Below are positions 25,839 through 34,281 of a stretch of 64,000 nt of DNA, in pieces. The notes beneath the pieces are model-generated. The model did no database searches. It saw nothing but the letters and a program-made list of their open reading frames with translations, and had not been told where the DNA came from. Source of the stretch: Sphaerimonospora cavernae. GTDB taxonomy: Bacteria; Actinomycetota; Actinomycetes; Streptosporangiales; Streptosporangiaceae. The stretch covers positions 248,001-312,000 of the forward strand of contig NZ_JBHMQT010000006.1 of NCBI RefSeq assembly GCF_042435035.1. Reading direction: 5' to 3'. The position numbers and the translations under genes were made by a program. Positions within the stretch are counted from its first letter, which is position 1. Each line of letters begins with the position of its first letter.

Positions 25839-27302
25839 ATGACTCCTCGGATGTCTCCAAGAAGACGTACGACCATGGTCTCCGGCCTGCTCCTGGCGGC
25901 GGTCTCCGCGACGGCGGGCGCGATTGTCGCCCAGCCGTGGAGCGCGGCCGCTCTCGGAACTTCGCAGTCCTCGGTGCCGACCACGCCCGGCGTAGTTCCT
26001 CCGCAGGACCCGATATCCCAGGCTCCCGTCTCCATAAGCGAGCGTGTGTCCACAGCCGACCGGGTGTCTGTGGAAGAAACCGAGACCGCCAACGACACCA
26101 TGTCCGCCGGCGACTCCGGGACTTCGGAGGGACCATCGTCGGGCGACCAGCCCACATCCTCCGATGACGCCGAAAAGACCACGGACGCCGACGGCGACCA
26201 GTCGGCCGCCTCGGACTCACCGTCCGCACCCGGCGATTCGACTTCCAGTGACGACGGGCCGAGCTCGCGGGATGCGACCACAGTCGACTCCGGAAACGCC
26301 AAGCCTCTGGCCCAACCGGGCACCGCCAACCGTAGGGGATCACATGGGTGGCGGTCCCGGTCGGCGGATCGGGGGGAAGGCGGGGCCCCGAACGAGCCGA
26401 AGAGCGCCTCCGCACCCCTCTCCCAGCCTGACGAGCCACCCGCCGGAACACCCTTGCCCACAGCGAGCCCCACGGCCCCGGCCGACGCGGAGCCGAGCGC
26501 CAGTGCGTCGCCCAGTGCCGAGCCTTCTCCGAGTGTCGAGGCTTCTCCGAGTGCTGAACCGTCTCCGAGTCCCACTCCCAGCGCCGAGCCTTCTCCGAGT
26601 GTCGAGGCTTCTCCGAGTGCTGAACCGTCTCCGAGTCCCACCCTCAGCGCCGAGCCTTCTCCCAGTGTCGAGGCTTCTCCGAGTGCTGAACCGTCTCCGA
26701 GTTCCACCCCCAGCGCCGAGCCTTCTCCGAAGCCCTCAACCAAGCCCTCAACCAAGCCGACCTCGAAGCCGACCTCGAAGCCGACTGCGAAGCCGACCAC
26801 GAAACCGAAGGAGCAACCGCCGGCACCGAGGCCGCGCCCGTCGGGCGAGGTCTCACCGACGTCGACTCCTACTCCTACTCCTACTCCTACTCCTACGAAT
26901 CCGGCCATACCGAGTCCCACACCGAGCGCTCCGGCGACCCCCACGCCGGACCTGACGCAGCCCGATTTCGCGCTCAACGTCCAGCCCATCCCACCGCTCA
27001 AGGTTCCCGACGTGCTGGCGGTGCTCGCCTTCGATTCCGGATCGGATGCCTGCGGGTACGGCGAAGCCGCCGAGTGCTGGACCCTCGCGCCCTGGCGGGG
27101 CCGTACCGTCCCGCGAAGCGCGTGGGTCTCCGGCCGGCCGGCCTTCTCGTCGCCCTCTCCGTCGGCCACGCCGAACTGGGCGTTCGCCCCGCCCATGGGC
27201 GAGTCCGCAGCCAAGACCGCGGCCAAGACCACCGCACCGCCCGCTGACCGGGCAGGCTGCTGGGCCTTCAGCCCGTTCACCCGGTGCGCGACGACCGGCT
27301 GA
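25839..27302 (+). CDS. secreted Ser/Pro-rich repeat protein
   Basis: 487 residues. A signal peptide (basic PRRRTTMVSGLLLAAVSATA, then GAIVAQPWSAAA) is followed by about 380 disordered residues: an acidic Ser/Asp/Thr-rich part, three 22-residue repeats (AEPSPSVEASPSAEPSPSPT plus PS), Lys/Pro/Thr repeats and a TPTP run. The C-terminal 110 residues contain four Cys (DACGYGEAAECW and AGCWAFSPFTRC) and may form a small disulfide-bonded domain. No LPXTG or membrane anchor is seen. The repeats suggest a wall-spanning stalk carrying the C-terminal domain. It ends the cassette that starts at 21874 (86 bp behind the previous gene). Confidence 0.65.
   Translation: MTPRMSPRRRTTMVSGLLLAAVSATAGAIVAQPWSAAALGTSQSSVPTTPGVVPPQDPISQAPVSISERVSTADRVSVEETETANDTMSAGDSGTSEGPSSGDQPTSSDDAEKTTDADGDQSAASDSPSAPGDSTSSDDGPSSRDATTVDSGNAKPLAQPGTANRRGSHGWRSRSADRGEGGAPNEPKSASAPLSQPDEPPAGTPLPTASPTAPADAEPSASASPSAEPSPSVEASPSAEPSPSPTPSAEPSPSVEASPSAEPSPSPTLSAEPSPSVEASPSAEPSPSSTPSAEPSPKPSTKPSTKPTSKPTSKPTAKPTTKPKEQPPAPRPRPSGEVSPTSTPTPTPTPTPTNPAIPSPTPSAPATPTPDLTQPDFALNVQPIPPLKVPDVLAVLAFDSGSDACGYGEAAECWTLAPWRGRTVPRSAWVSGRPAFSSPSPSATPNWAFAPPMGESAAKTAAKTTAPPADRAGCWAFSPFTRCATTG
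26514..26711 (+). repeat. three tandem 66-bp coding repeats
   Basis: Units begin at 26514, 26580 and 26646, each 66 bp (22 codons), with a partial fourth copy from 26712. They differ by only a few bases. A (CCTACT)-type microsatellite encoding Thr-Pro repeats follows near 26870-26897. Such repeats readily change copy number. Confidence 0.9.
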
Positions 27303-27439
27303 CGGGTTAGAAACAGCAAAGAACGGATCGAGACGAGTTCCCGGCCATCGCCGGGGCTCATCTCGATCGCTGTGGAGGGCGCTGCCGGCGGTCGCTCAGC
27401 GAGGCAGACGTACGGCGACGACGACACGATCATGGCGGC

Positions 27440-28399
27440 TCACGGTCGCGTGTCGCCGGTCCCCGGCTCGGGGCGGCCGATGGAGAACACCTCGGGAGCC
27501 GCATGGTCGACCTGGAATGTGGTGTGGTCGACCGCGTACTCCTCGCGTACCAGCCGCTCGACGGTCTGCCGTACGGCGTGGCAGTCGGCCCCCGGCGCGA
27601 CCAGGATGTGGGCGGACATCGCCGCGTAACCGGAGGTGACCTCCCACACGTGCAGATCATGCACCTCCGTCACCTGGTCGAGGGCGGCGACCCGCCGTCC
27701 GATCTCGGCGGGATCCATGCCGGCGGGGGCCGCCTCCATGAATACCCGGCCCGAGTCGCGCACCAGGCCCCACCCGGCCTTGAGCATCAGGGCGGCCACG
27801 ACCAGGGCGGCGATGGCGTCGGCGCGTCCCCAGCCGGTGAGCCATATGACGAGACCCGCCACCGTGGTGCCGATGAAGGCATACAGATCGTTCAGGACGT
27901 GCTGGAACGCGCCCTCCACGTTGAGGCTCCGCCGGTCTGCCTTGCCGAGCAGCATCATCGCCGCGATGTTCACCGCCACCCCGGCGATGCCCGTGATCAC
28001 CAGGTATCCGCCCTGGACATCGGGGGGTGCGATCAGCCGACCGATTCCCGCGTAGCAGAAATAGGCGCCGAGCAGGAGCAGGGTGATGCCGTTGACCTGT
28101 GCGGAGATGATCTCTGCTCGCTTGAGGCCGTAGGTGAAGCCGCCGCGCGGGGGCCTGGCCGCGATCCGGATCGCGATCATCGCGAACACGATGGCGAACG
28201 CGTCGGTGAGCATGTGACCCGCGTCGGAGATGAGCGCCAGCGAGTGGGCGATGACGCCGACCGTCACCTCCACCGCCATGAAACCGACGATCAGGACGAG
28301 GGCGGCGGTCAGGTAGCGGTGGTCCGCTCCGGCGCCGACCGCGTGGCCGTGGCCGTGCCCGTGACCGCGGCCGTGTGCGTGCTTGTCCCGGTCAGTCAT
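27440..28399 (-). CDS. cation diffusion facilitator (CzcD/ZitB-like zinc exporter)
   Basis: A 319-residue CDF exporter, probably Zn2+/H+ antiport. The His-rich N-terminus (HAHGRGHGHGHGHAVGAG), six transmembrane segments, and the transport-site motifs SDAGHMLTDAF (TM2) and HVLNDLYAF (TM5, HxxxD) are visible; the C-terminal cytoplasmic domain starts at DPAEIGRRVAAL and contains EVHDLHVWEV. ATG 28399 overlaps the end of the ArsR gene by 8 bp, so the pair is one operon and the exporter is presumably induced when the sensor binds metal. Confidence 0.9.
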   Translation of the reverse strand: MTDRDKHAHGRGHGHGHGHAVGAGADHRYLTAALVLIVGFMAVEVTVGVIAHSLALISDAGHMLTDAFAIVFAMIAIRIAARPPRGGFTYGLKRAEIISAQVNGITLLLLGAYFCYAGIGRLIAPPDVQGGYLVITGIAGVAVNIAAMMLLGKADRRSLNVEGAFQHVLNDLYAFIGTTVAGLVIWLTGWGRADAIAALVVAALMLKAGWGLVRDSGRVFMEAAPAGMDPAEIGRRVAALDQVTEVHDLHVWEVTSGYAAMSAHILVAPGADCHAVRQTVERLVREEYAVDHTTFQVDHAAPEVFSIGRPEPGTGDTRP

Positions 28400-28796
28400 C
28401 GCCCCGGTCGCCTTCACCGTGGTCGACGTGGGTGATGGCCAGATCGAAGAGCATCCGTACGTGTGAGTCCGCCAGCCGGTAGTAGGCCATCCGCCCGGCG
28501 CGGCGCACCCTCACCACGCGGTTGGCGCGCAACAGGCGCAGCGCGTGCGACGCGGCGGACATGCTCTGCCCGGTCGTCTCCGCGAGGTCGCACACGCACA
28601 TCTCGCCGGCCTCCAGAAGTGCGGCGATGAGACGGAGCCGCCCGGGGTCGGCCAGCAGCCCGAAGACCTGCGCCAAGTCCTGCACGGTCTCATCCGATGG
28701 CAGGGACCGCCGAATCTCGGCCACCCGGTCGGCGTCGATCCCCGTCGACGCGCACGAGTCGGCAGGCATCTGTACAACAGTTGAACGATTATTCAT
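28392..28796 (-). CDS. ArsR/SmtB-family metal-sensing repressor
   Basis: A 134-residue winged-helix repressor. Core: LAQVFGLLADPGRLRLIAAL, then GEMCVCDLAETTGQSMSAAS as recognition helix region. Two potential metal sites are visible: the alpha3 CVC pair used by ArsR/CadC types, and the alpha5 set DSHVRMLFDLAITHVDH (D-x-H ... H-x2-H) used by zinc sensors such as SmtB/CzrA. With a CDF exporter as partner, zinc sensing is most likely. ATG 28796 sits 7 nt after a TATACT -10 element, so the mRNA is probably leaderless. A start at 28769 is the alternative. Confidence 0.88.
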   Translation of the reverse strand: MNNRSTVVQMPADSCASTGIDADRVAEIRRSLPSDETVQDLAQVFGLLADPGRLRLIAALLEAGEMCVCDLAETTGQSMSAASHALRLLRANRVVRVRRAGRMAYYRLADSHVRMLFDLAITHVDHGEGDRGDD

Positions 28797-28809
28797 GCGT
28801 TGAAGTATA
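28782..28809 (-). promoter_or_regulatory. leaderless promoter and ArsR operator
   Basis: TATACT (28804-28809 on the minus strand) ends 7 nt before the ATG at 28796, where transcription would start. TGAACGATTATTCA (28782-28795), with TGAA/TTCA half-sites as in SmtB/ArsR operators, covers the first codons and the presumed transcription start, a position suited to autorepression. Confidence 0.5.
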
Positions 28810-28946
28810 AGTCCCCTGCTTTCTCAAGGGAAGGCAAAGAATCCGTCGCGCGCTGATCACGAGTGTATCCGCTAGGTAATTGGACAACTACAGGAAGTAG
28901 TAGTCGTCCGAAGGTGCGGCTGCAGGGGGAAAGGTCGGTGAGGCGG

Positions 28947-29549
28947 ATGGGCCAGGGGCATGGTCAGGGGTACGGCACGGCGGACGTGGCGGAAGGCGAA
29001 CCATCCGTACGGCCGCCCTACACGCTGGCGGGATTCCTGAGTCCGGCGGCGGTGCGCAACCAGGTTTTCACCGTCGTCCGGCTGCGTGAGGGCTACGACC
29101 TGGCGGAGGTGGACAGGTTCCTGGGCCTGGTGGAGATCACGTTGACCCGGCTTCTGCGGGAGAACGACGAGCTCAGGGCGGCCCAGGCGCAGCAGGAGCC
29201 GCCGCTCTCCGGGGAGAACGCGGTGCGCATCGTGGAGATCGTCCAGGAGGCGGCCGACCGGACGATCACCATGGCCCATCAGGAGGCGCAGGCGATCCTC
29301 GCGGACGCCCGGGAGCGGGCCGCCCTCCAGGAGCGGGAGACCCGGGACAGTCGTCACGCGGCCCTGGATCGTCGGATCGAGGGCCTGCACGCTTTCGTCG
29401 CCGGGTTCGGCAACCAGTTGAAGGAGAGCCTGGACGGCCAACTCAACCGGCTGCACAACCTGCTCGACGGTCTCCAGGACCCGGATGGCTGCGAAACCGG
29501 GGCCATGCAGTTCGCGGGATCACCGGACGCCGCGCTTCCGGAGGGCTGA
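28947..29549 (+). CDS. DivIVA-domain protein
   Basis: A 200-residue protein with a polar 40-residue N-terminus, the DivIVA-type segment SPAAVRNQVFTVVRLREGYDLAEVDRFLGL (about residues 30-60; given here as SPAAVRNQVF and REGYDLAEVDRFLGL), then a coiled coil to about residue 180 (ALDRRIEGLHAFVAGFGNQL). ATG 28947 has GGTGAGG upstream. It probably binds curved membrane or other polar scaffolds. It lies between a zinc exporter operon and a ZIP-like gene; a functional tie to metals is not evident. A different, longer DivIVA protein is encoded at 13807. Confidence 0.72.
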   Translation: MGQGHGQGYGTADVAEGEPSVRPPYTLAGFLSPAAVRNQVFTVVRLREGYDLAEVDRFLGLVEITLTRLLRENDELRAAQAQQEPPLSGENAVRIVEIVQEAADRTITMAHQEAQAILADARERAALQERETRDSRHAALDRRIEGLHAFVAGFGNQLKESLDGQLNRLHNLLDGLQDPDGCETGAMQFAGSPDAALPEG

Positions 29550-29589
29550 CCCCCGGTCGTGTCGGACAGCGATGAAGAAGGTCTCACCA

Positions 29590-30558
29590 ATGCCGATTTC
29601 GGATTGGGCACGGGCCATGGGGCCGGTGCTGGAAGAACACCCCGCCGGCCGGGAGGCCTGGGCGGCCGTGCTACTCGTCTGTGCCGCCACCCTGGCGGGG
29701 GCGTGGCTGGCCAGACGCAACTCGCGGCGCGTCGCCGTATGGCTGGCGATGGCGTCGGCGGTGATGCTGGTCACGGCCCTGGTCGACCTGCTCCCCGGCG
29801 CATGGTTCGCGGCGCGACGCGCCGGCACCCCGCTGTGGTGGCTCGGACTCGCCGCCGCGTTCGGGTTCCTCGTCATCACCTACTTCACCCGCAAGGGGTG
29901 CGGCCATCCGCACGGCCATCCGCACGGCCATGCACATGGCGCACACGGCGATGCGCACAGCCACGCTGATGACCAGGTGGCGGCCAGGTCCGCCGGGCTG
30001 CACGCTCCCGGTCGGCACCGCCGGGTCGGGGCGGCGGTCGACGCCGCGCTGTTCGGCGGCCTGGGAACGGCGGCGGCACTCACCTTGCACCGCGGGATCG
30101 AGGGGGCGACCCTGGCACTGACCGCGTCCACGGTGGTCGTCATCGCGCTGGCGGTCCATTCGGCGAGTGAGGGGCTGGCGCTGGCCGCGCTGCTGGACAT
30201 CGCCCGGCAGCGCCTCACGCCGTGGCTGGTCGTGGCGTGCGTCAGCCCGGCTGTGGGTGTCCTGTCCGCCACCTTCAGCCCGCTGCCCGACAAGCTGGTG
30301 CCCGTCCTGCTCAGCATGGTCATGGGGGTCCTGCTCAGAACCTCGATCGTCGGTCTGAGACTCGCCGCCGGCACCCGGCGGAGCGGTCGCCTCTCCAAGC
30401 GTCAGGTGGCCATCGCGGTCATCGCGGCGACCGCCATCGGCGTCCTGCTGGCCACGGCACACGACCTCCGGAACCACGAGAAGCTTCAGGGAATTCTCGG
30501 AATGACGGGGAACAGCCGAGACGCGGGGCATGATGATGTGGACGCAGGCCCTACCTGA
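29590..30558 (+). CDS. ZIP-like metal transporter with His-rich loop
   Basis: A 322-residue polytopic membrane protein with about seven to eight hydrophobic segments. A His-rich loop (GHPHGHPHGHAHGAHGDAHS) lies after the third segment. Transport-helix motifs HRGIEGATLAL and HSASEGLALAALLDI match the H-x3-E-G pattern of ZIP proteins. Direction is therefore probably into the cytosol, or the protein may be a regulator of metal homeostasis. ATG 29590 with GAAGG upstream is preferred to ATG 29572. With the nearby ArsR/CDF operon it forms a likely zinc locus. Confidence 0.7.
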   Translation: MPISDWARAMGPVLEEHPAGREAWAAVLLVCAATLAGAWLARRNSRRVAVWLAMASAVMLVTALVDLLPGAWFAARRAGTPLWWLGLAAAFGFLVITYFTRKGCGHPHGHPHGHAHGAHGDAHSHADDQVAARSAGLHAPGRHRRVGAAVDAALFGGLGTAAALTLHRGIEGATLALTASTVVVIALAVHSASEGLALAALLDIARQRLTPWLVVACVSPAVGVLSATFSPLPDKLVPVLLSMVMGVLLRTSIVGLRLAAGTRRSGRLSKRQVAIAVIAATAIGVLLATAHDLRNHEKLQGILGMTGNSRDAGHDDVDAGPT

Positions 30559-30567
30559 ATCTGGGGG

Positions 30568-30954
30568 ATGAGGCGCATGTCATCGTCCGTCGCCGTACGC
30601 CGGGTGTATGACGATCCGATGCCGGAGGACGGGGCGCGCGTGCTGGTGGACCGCATCTGGCCACGCGGCCTGCGCAAGGAGGCGGCGCACCTGGACGAGT
30701 GGCTCAAGGATGTCGCGCCGTCGTCGGAGCTGCGCGCCTGGTACGGCCACGTGCCGGAGAGGTTCGGCGAGTTCCGGCACCGTTACCTCGCCGAGTTGGC
30801 CGACGAGCCGACCGACCCCGCCCGGCAGGCGGCCCTCGATCGGCTTCGTTCACTGCGGGAACAGGGACCGGTGACGCTGCTGACCGCGACAAAGGACGTC
30901 GCGCGTAGCAACGCCGCCGTCCTCGCCGAGATGCTCTCCGCGCCGACCGCCTGA
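30568..30954 (+). CDS. DUF488 family protein
   Basis: A 128-residue cytosolic protein of the DUF488 family. Family signature: VRRVYDDPMPEDGARVLVDR, IWPRGLRKEAAHLDEWLKDV, LRAWYGHVPERFGEFRHRY and VTLLTATKDVARSNA. The domain is structurally reminiscent of phosphatase/rhodanese-like folds, but activity is unproven. The start may be ATG 30568 or ATG 30577 (MSSSVAVRRV). Only 9 bp separate it from the ZIP-like gene, so the two are probably co-transcribed. Confidence 0.85.
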   Translation: MRRMSSSVAVRRVYDDPMPEDGARVLVDRIWPRGLRKEAAHLDEWLKDVAPSSELRAWYGHVPERFGEFRHRYLAELADEPTDPARQAALDRLRSLREQGPVTLLTATKDVARSNAAVLAEMLSAPTA

Positions 30955-30999
30955 GTCGTACCGCCTGTCTGACTCCGACGGCTCACAGATTTCCTGAGG

Positions 31000-31794
31000 T
31001 CAGAAGACGACCCTGGCGTTGCGGACAAGCGCGATGGCATCCTCCGCGCCGGACACGAGTTCGAGCGCCACGTCGTCGTCGCGGCCGGACAGGGCCCTCA
31101 TGTATGCCACGGCGTCCGCCCGGACGACCGCCACCGGGTCGCCGGAGCCGACCAGCCATGAGCCGCCCGCCACACCGGTGAGCTCAAGTGCGACCGGCGC
31201 GGCCGACCAGGCCAGGGCCAGATCACGGATGACCTGCTCGATGATCTGCCGGTCATGTTCTCCAAGGGTGACCGTCTGCCCCGTCGCCCGGGCCAGGTCG
31301 ACACGGTGCATCCACAGGTCGCGGGGGTAGATGACATCAAGGAGGTAGCCGATCGGCAGTTTGGGCACCCCCGGCATGCCGGTGTCGACGGCGACGCGGC
31401 GCATCGGGCCGGGCGTCCACCGGCGGGCGCGGGTGGCACGCGGCCACAGCGACGCGAAGTTTTCGACGAGCGCCGGTCCGGTTTCCGTGGCGTGGTCGTC
31501 GATCTGCACCGCCGTGTGTCCGTCCAAGGCGATCTTTTCGGGGTAGCGCCGCCGTCCCACGATGTGCCGTCGCATCATCATGCGGAGACTTATGTTGTCC
31601 TCACACTGCGCGACGAGGTGCGAGACCAGGGTGCGCACGTCCCATCCGACGCAGTCCGTGGGACGTCGCCAGTCACCGTCGCGAAATTTTCCGAGCAGCG
31701 CGAGGGCCGCGTGGCCTTCGGCCTCGGAGATCGCCACTGCCTGGTCGCGATCGGTCCGCTGCACGCGCATGGCGTGCGCGAAGGAATCAATCAT
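31000..31794 (-). CDS. DinB-fold, maleylpyruvate isomerase/mycothiol-dependent enzyme family protein
   Basis: A 264-residue protein of the MDMPI/DinB four-helix superfamily. Seen: the N-terminal segment FRDGDWRRPTDCVGWDVRTL with the following SHLVAQCED (metal His), and YPRDLWMHRVDLARATG (second His set near residue 170), which build the metal site that activates mycothiol. A C-terminal SCP2-like part (VALELTGVAGGSWLVGSGD, VAVVRADAVAYMRALSGR) follows. Substrate unknown; often a detoxification or thiol-transfer role. It overlaps the upstream TetR gene by 4 bp and is probably controlled by it. Confidence 0.8.
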   Translation of the reverse strand: MIDSFAHAMRVQRTDRDQAVAISEAEGHAALALLGKFRDGDWRRPTDCVGWDVRTLVSHLVAQCEDNISLRMMMRRHIVGRRRYPEKIALDGHTAVQIDDHATETGPALVENFASLWPRATRARRWTPGPMRRVAVDTGMPGVPKLPIGYLLDVIYPRDLWMHRVDLARATGQTVTLGEHDRQIIEQVIRDLALAWSAAPVALELTGVAGGSWLVGSGDPVAVVRADAVAYMRALSGRDDDVALELVSGAEDAIALVRNARVVF

Positions 31795-32423
31795 CTGTCC
31801 TGACCTCCTGTGGGGGTGTAGTAGCGGAAGAACATGTCCAGCGCGGTCGGTGTCAGCCGGGTGAAACGTCCCTTGTCGGCGGATGTGGACGGTTCATTGG
31901 AGAGCTGCTGGCTGATCACGCCGGAGAACAGCACCGTGAAGAGCGCGACCCCCTCTTCGCTCACCGCGTCGGGTGCCAGCTGGCCGGCGTCCACGGCCGC
32001 CTGCAATGCGTTTCGCAGGGATTCCAGCTGCTGAACGGCGGGTTCGAACGCGTTTGGGGAGGGCTCGAACCCCGGAACCGGTCGCCAGTAAAGGAGCTGT
32101 GCGAGCACCGGGTTGGCCATCACCCAAGAGATCATGGCGGTCTGGCCGGCGGCGATGGCGCTGCGCGGGTCCTCGGCAAGCCCGGAGAGGTGCGGCTTCA
32201 GGACTTCGCCCATCTGGCGCATCCCGCGCTCGAACAGTGCGTCGTAGATGGCCATTTTGGAAGGGAAATACTGGTAGAGCGACGGCGGGCGCATTCCCAT
32301 CCGCCGTGCGACCTCCGAGAGGCTGAGCGCGGCGACGCCCTCTTCCGCCATGACCTCGATAGCGGTGTCGAGGACCTCCCGCACGGTGTCGTTCCGCCTC
32401 CGCAGCCTCCGGTCTTCCCTCAT
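31791..32423 (-). CDS. TetR-family transcriptional regulator
   Basis: A 210-residue one-component regulator. HTH: VREVLDTAIEVMAEEGVAAL, SLSEVARRMGMRPPSLYQYF, then SKMAIYDALFERGMRQMGEV. The C-terminal ligand domain resembles TetR_C types with WRPVPGFEPSP. I choose ATG 32423 (MREDRRLRRRND) because the codons of the longer ORF to 32474 cover a -35-like TTGACT and a palindrome that look like the promoter/operator. It overlaps the mycothiol-type enzyme gene and probably represses the pair. Confidence 0.82.
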   Translation of the reverse strand: MREDRRLRRRNDTVREVLDTAIEVMAEEGVAALSLSEVARRMGMRPPSLYQYFPSKMAIYDALFERGMRQMGEVLKPHLSGLAEDPRSAIAAGQTAMISWVMANPVLAQLLYWRPVPGFEPSPNAFEPAVQQLESLRNALQAAVDAGQLAPDAVSEEGVALFTVLFSGVISQQLSNEPSTSADKGRFTRLTPTALDMFFRYYTPTGGQDR

Positions 32424-32433
32424 ATAAGTAGGA

Positions 32434-32446
32434 AACCCTAATGGTT
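32434..32446 (-). promoter_or_regulatory. candidate TetR operator
   Basis: AACCATTAGGGTT on the minus strand, a near-perfect 13-bp palindrome (one mismatched pair), lies between TTGACT (32454-32459) and the ATG at 32423. CCTAC direct repeats flank it. Confidence 0.4.
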
Positions 32447-32638
32447 GTAGGTAAGTCAACAGCCGTGAGGGCATAACGCTGCCCGATCGCCGCCTCCTTG
32501 TGCGAGAACACGACTTGGTCGGCGAGCGGTCCGTTATGTGCAGATTTGCGTTTCTATCTCACCTTCTAGGGCATGCATCCGGTTTGTCCGGGATCACGTA
32601 CGGCAGGCCAGCGGCGATGCCCATGAGGAGGCGCGCTC

Positions 32639-33136
32639 ATGAAAGACGGACTGAAGGTGGCCCTGGCCGTCCTCGCGGGCTATTACCTCGGGCGGCGCCA
32701 CAAGCTGGGCTTGGTGGCCATACTCGCGCTGGCCATCCTGGCGAACCGCCTTCGGGGGGAGGGGGCCGGAGGCGGTCTCCTCCAACAGGGCACCAAGATC
32801 CTCGGCGGCGCCTCTCCCGAGCTCGGCAAGATCAGCGAGCGGGTCCGCGGCGATCTGCTGGACATCGGCAAGGCCGCGGTGGCGGCCGCGACCAGCAAGC
32901 AGATCGACTCACTGAGCGACAAGCTGCACGAGCGCGCCGAGGCCCTCCGGCGCCCCAAGGTCCCCACCCGCCGGCCCGCTCCGGAGGCCGCCGAGCCCGA
33001 AGAAGAGGACTACGCGGAAGAGGAGGGCTTCGAGGAGGAGCCGTACGAAGAGGAGGAGCCTGAGGAGTTCGAAGCCGAGGAACGGCCGAAGCCGCGCATC
33101 CAGCGCCCGTCGCGGCCGGTCTTCCGTCGGAGGTGA
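32639..33136 (+). CDS. gas vesicle cluster accessory protein, GvpY-like
   Basis: 165 residues. The N-terminus has a conserved hydrophobic segment, ALAVLAGYYLGRRHKLGLVA, then a helical Lys/Arg/Ala region (SKQIDSLSDKLHERAEALRR), and ends in an acidic Glu/Tyr-rich tract and a basic tail. Proteins of this form (GYxLGRxxK) open or sit inside actinobacterial gas vesicle clusters and correspond, as far as I can tell, to Streptomyces GvpY, sometimes mislabelled DNA primase. ATG 32639 with GAGGAGG. It is the first gene of a ten-gene operon, separated from the next by 5 bp. Confidence 0.6.
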   Translation: MKDGLKVALAVLAGYYLGRRHKLGLVAILALAILANRLRGEGAGGGLLQQGTKILGGASPELGKISERVRGDLLDIGKAAVAAATSKQIDSLSDKLHERAEALRRPKVPTRRPAPEAAEPEEEDYAEEEGFEEEPYEEEEPEEFEAEERPKPRIQRPSRPVFRRR

Positions 33137-33141
33137 GCGCG

Positions 33142-34281
33142 ATGTCCGAGCAGGTGAGGGAGACAACCGCGGGTAAGACGACCGCGGGTAAGACGGCGGT
33201 TCATGAGTTGCCGGCGCGCAGGCTAGGCCAGGAGGTGCGGAACCTGGCGACGGCGGTGGCGGAACGGGCGCTCTCGTCGGTGACCGACAAGATCGACGGA
33301 ATGGCGGGCCGGCTGACCGACTACGTCGAGCACGGCGTGGACGGCGAGACCGGCCTGTTCGGCGCGGTTACGGGCCGTGGGACGGGGCTGATCGCCGCGG
33401 TGGCCCAGGCGCTCACCGGCGAGGGCGGTGGTGGTGGGAGCCACCCCATACGGGCTGCGCTCGGTGCGTACGCCAAGGAGAAGATCAAAGGTCTCTTCGG
33501 CGGCGGCACGGGCAAAGGCGGCAAGGGCAAGAAGCTGAAGGTCATCAACATCGTTGAGGCACTCGACATCGGCGCTCCACTGCGATTGGTCTACGACCAG
33601 TGGACCCGCTTCGAAGATTTCCCGTCCTTCATGAAGAAGGTCGAATCGGTCGAGCAGAAGTCCGACGAGAAGCTGGGCTGGAAGGCCCAGATCTGGTGGT
33701 CGCACCGCACGTGGGAGTCCACGATCACCGAGCAGGTCCCCGACAGCCGGATCATCTGGCGTTCCAAGGGGCCGAAGGGGTACGTGGACGGCGCGGTGAC
33801 CTTCCACGAGCTCTCGCCCGGCATGACCCGCGTCCTGCTGGTCCTGGAATATCACCGCCAGGGGCTGTTCGAGGGCATCGGGAATCTGTGGCGTGCCCAG
33901 GGCCGCCGGGCCCGGCTGGAGTTCAAGCACTTCAGGCGGCATGTCATGACGCAGTCCCTGTTGCACCCCGAGGAGATCGAGGGCTGGCGGGGCGAGATCC
34001 ACGAGAGCCGGGTGGTCAAGGACCACGAGACCGCGCTGCGCGAAGAGCGGGAGCTCGAGGGGCGCGAGGTCCCGGAGGGCGGAAGGAGGCGCCGCGGACC
34101 CGCCGAGCCGGGAGCCGAGGCCGAAGCGGAGGAGGTGGCGAAAACACGCGGCACACGAGAGGCCCGTGAGTACGCCGGCGTCCCGGCCGATGGTTCCCGC
34201 CGGGCCGGCGAACCCATGGAACGGCCGGTACGGCTCCGCCGGCCGATGGCGGAGACGAGAGCGAGGAGGAGGAACGCATGA
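33142..34281 (+). CDS. SRPBCC-domain gas vesicle accessory protein, GvpZ-like
   Basis: 379 residues. The N-terminal 130 residues are helical with a Gly/Lys-rich hinge (GGGTGKGGKGKKLKV). An SRPBCC/polyketide-cyclase domain follows at about 133-290: INIVEALDIGAPLRLVYDQW, TRFEDFPSFMKKVESVEQ, WKAQIWWSHRTWESTI and WRAQGRRARLEFKHFRRHV. The tail is Arg/Glu-rich. It resembles the SRPBCC protein GvpZ of Streptomyces clusters. Two TTAGK repeats occur near the start. ATG 33142 has GGAGGTGAG. Its stop overlaps gvpA by 4 bp. Proposed role: chaperone or envelope-side partner of vesicle assembly (inference). Confidence 0.65.
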   Translation: MSEQVRETTAGKTTAGKTAVHELPARRLGQEVRNLATAVAERALSSVTDKIDGMAGRLTDYVEHGVDGETGLFGAVTGRGTGLIAAVAQALTGEGGGGGSHPIRAALGAYAKEKIKGLFGGGTGKGGKGKKLKVINIVEALDIGAPLRLVYDQWTRFEDFPSFMKKVESVEQKSDEKLGWKAQIWWSHRTWESTITEQVPDSRIIWRSKGPKGYVDGAVTFHELSPGMTRVLLVLEYHRQGLFEGIGNLWRAQGRRARLEFKHFRRHVMTQSLLHPEEIEGWRGEIHESRVVKDHETALREERELEGREVPEGGRRRRGPAEPGAEAEAEEVAKTRGTREAREYAGVPADGSRRAGEPMERPVRLRRPMAETRARRRNA

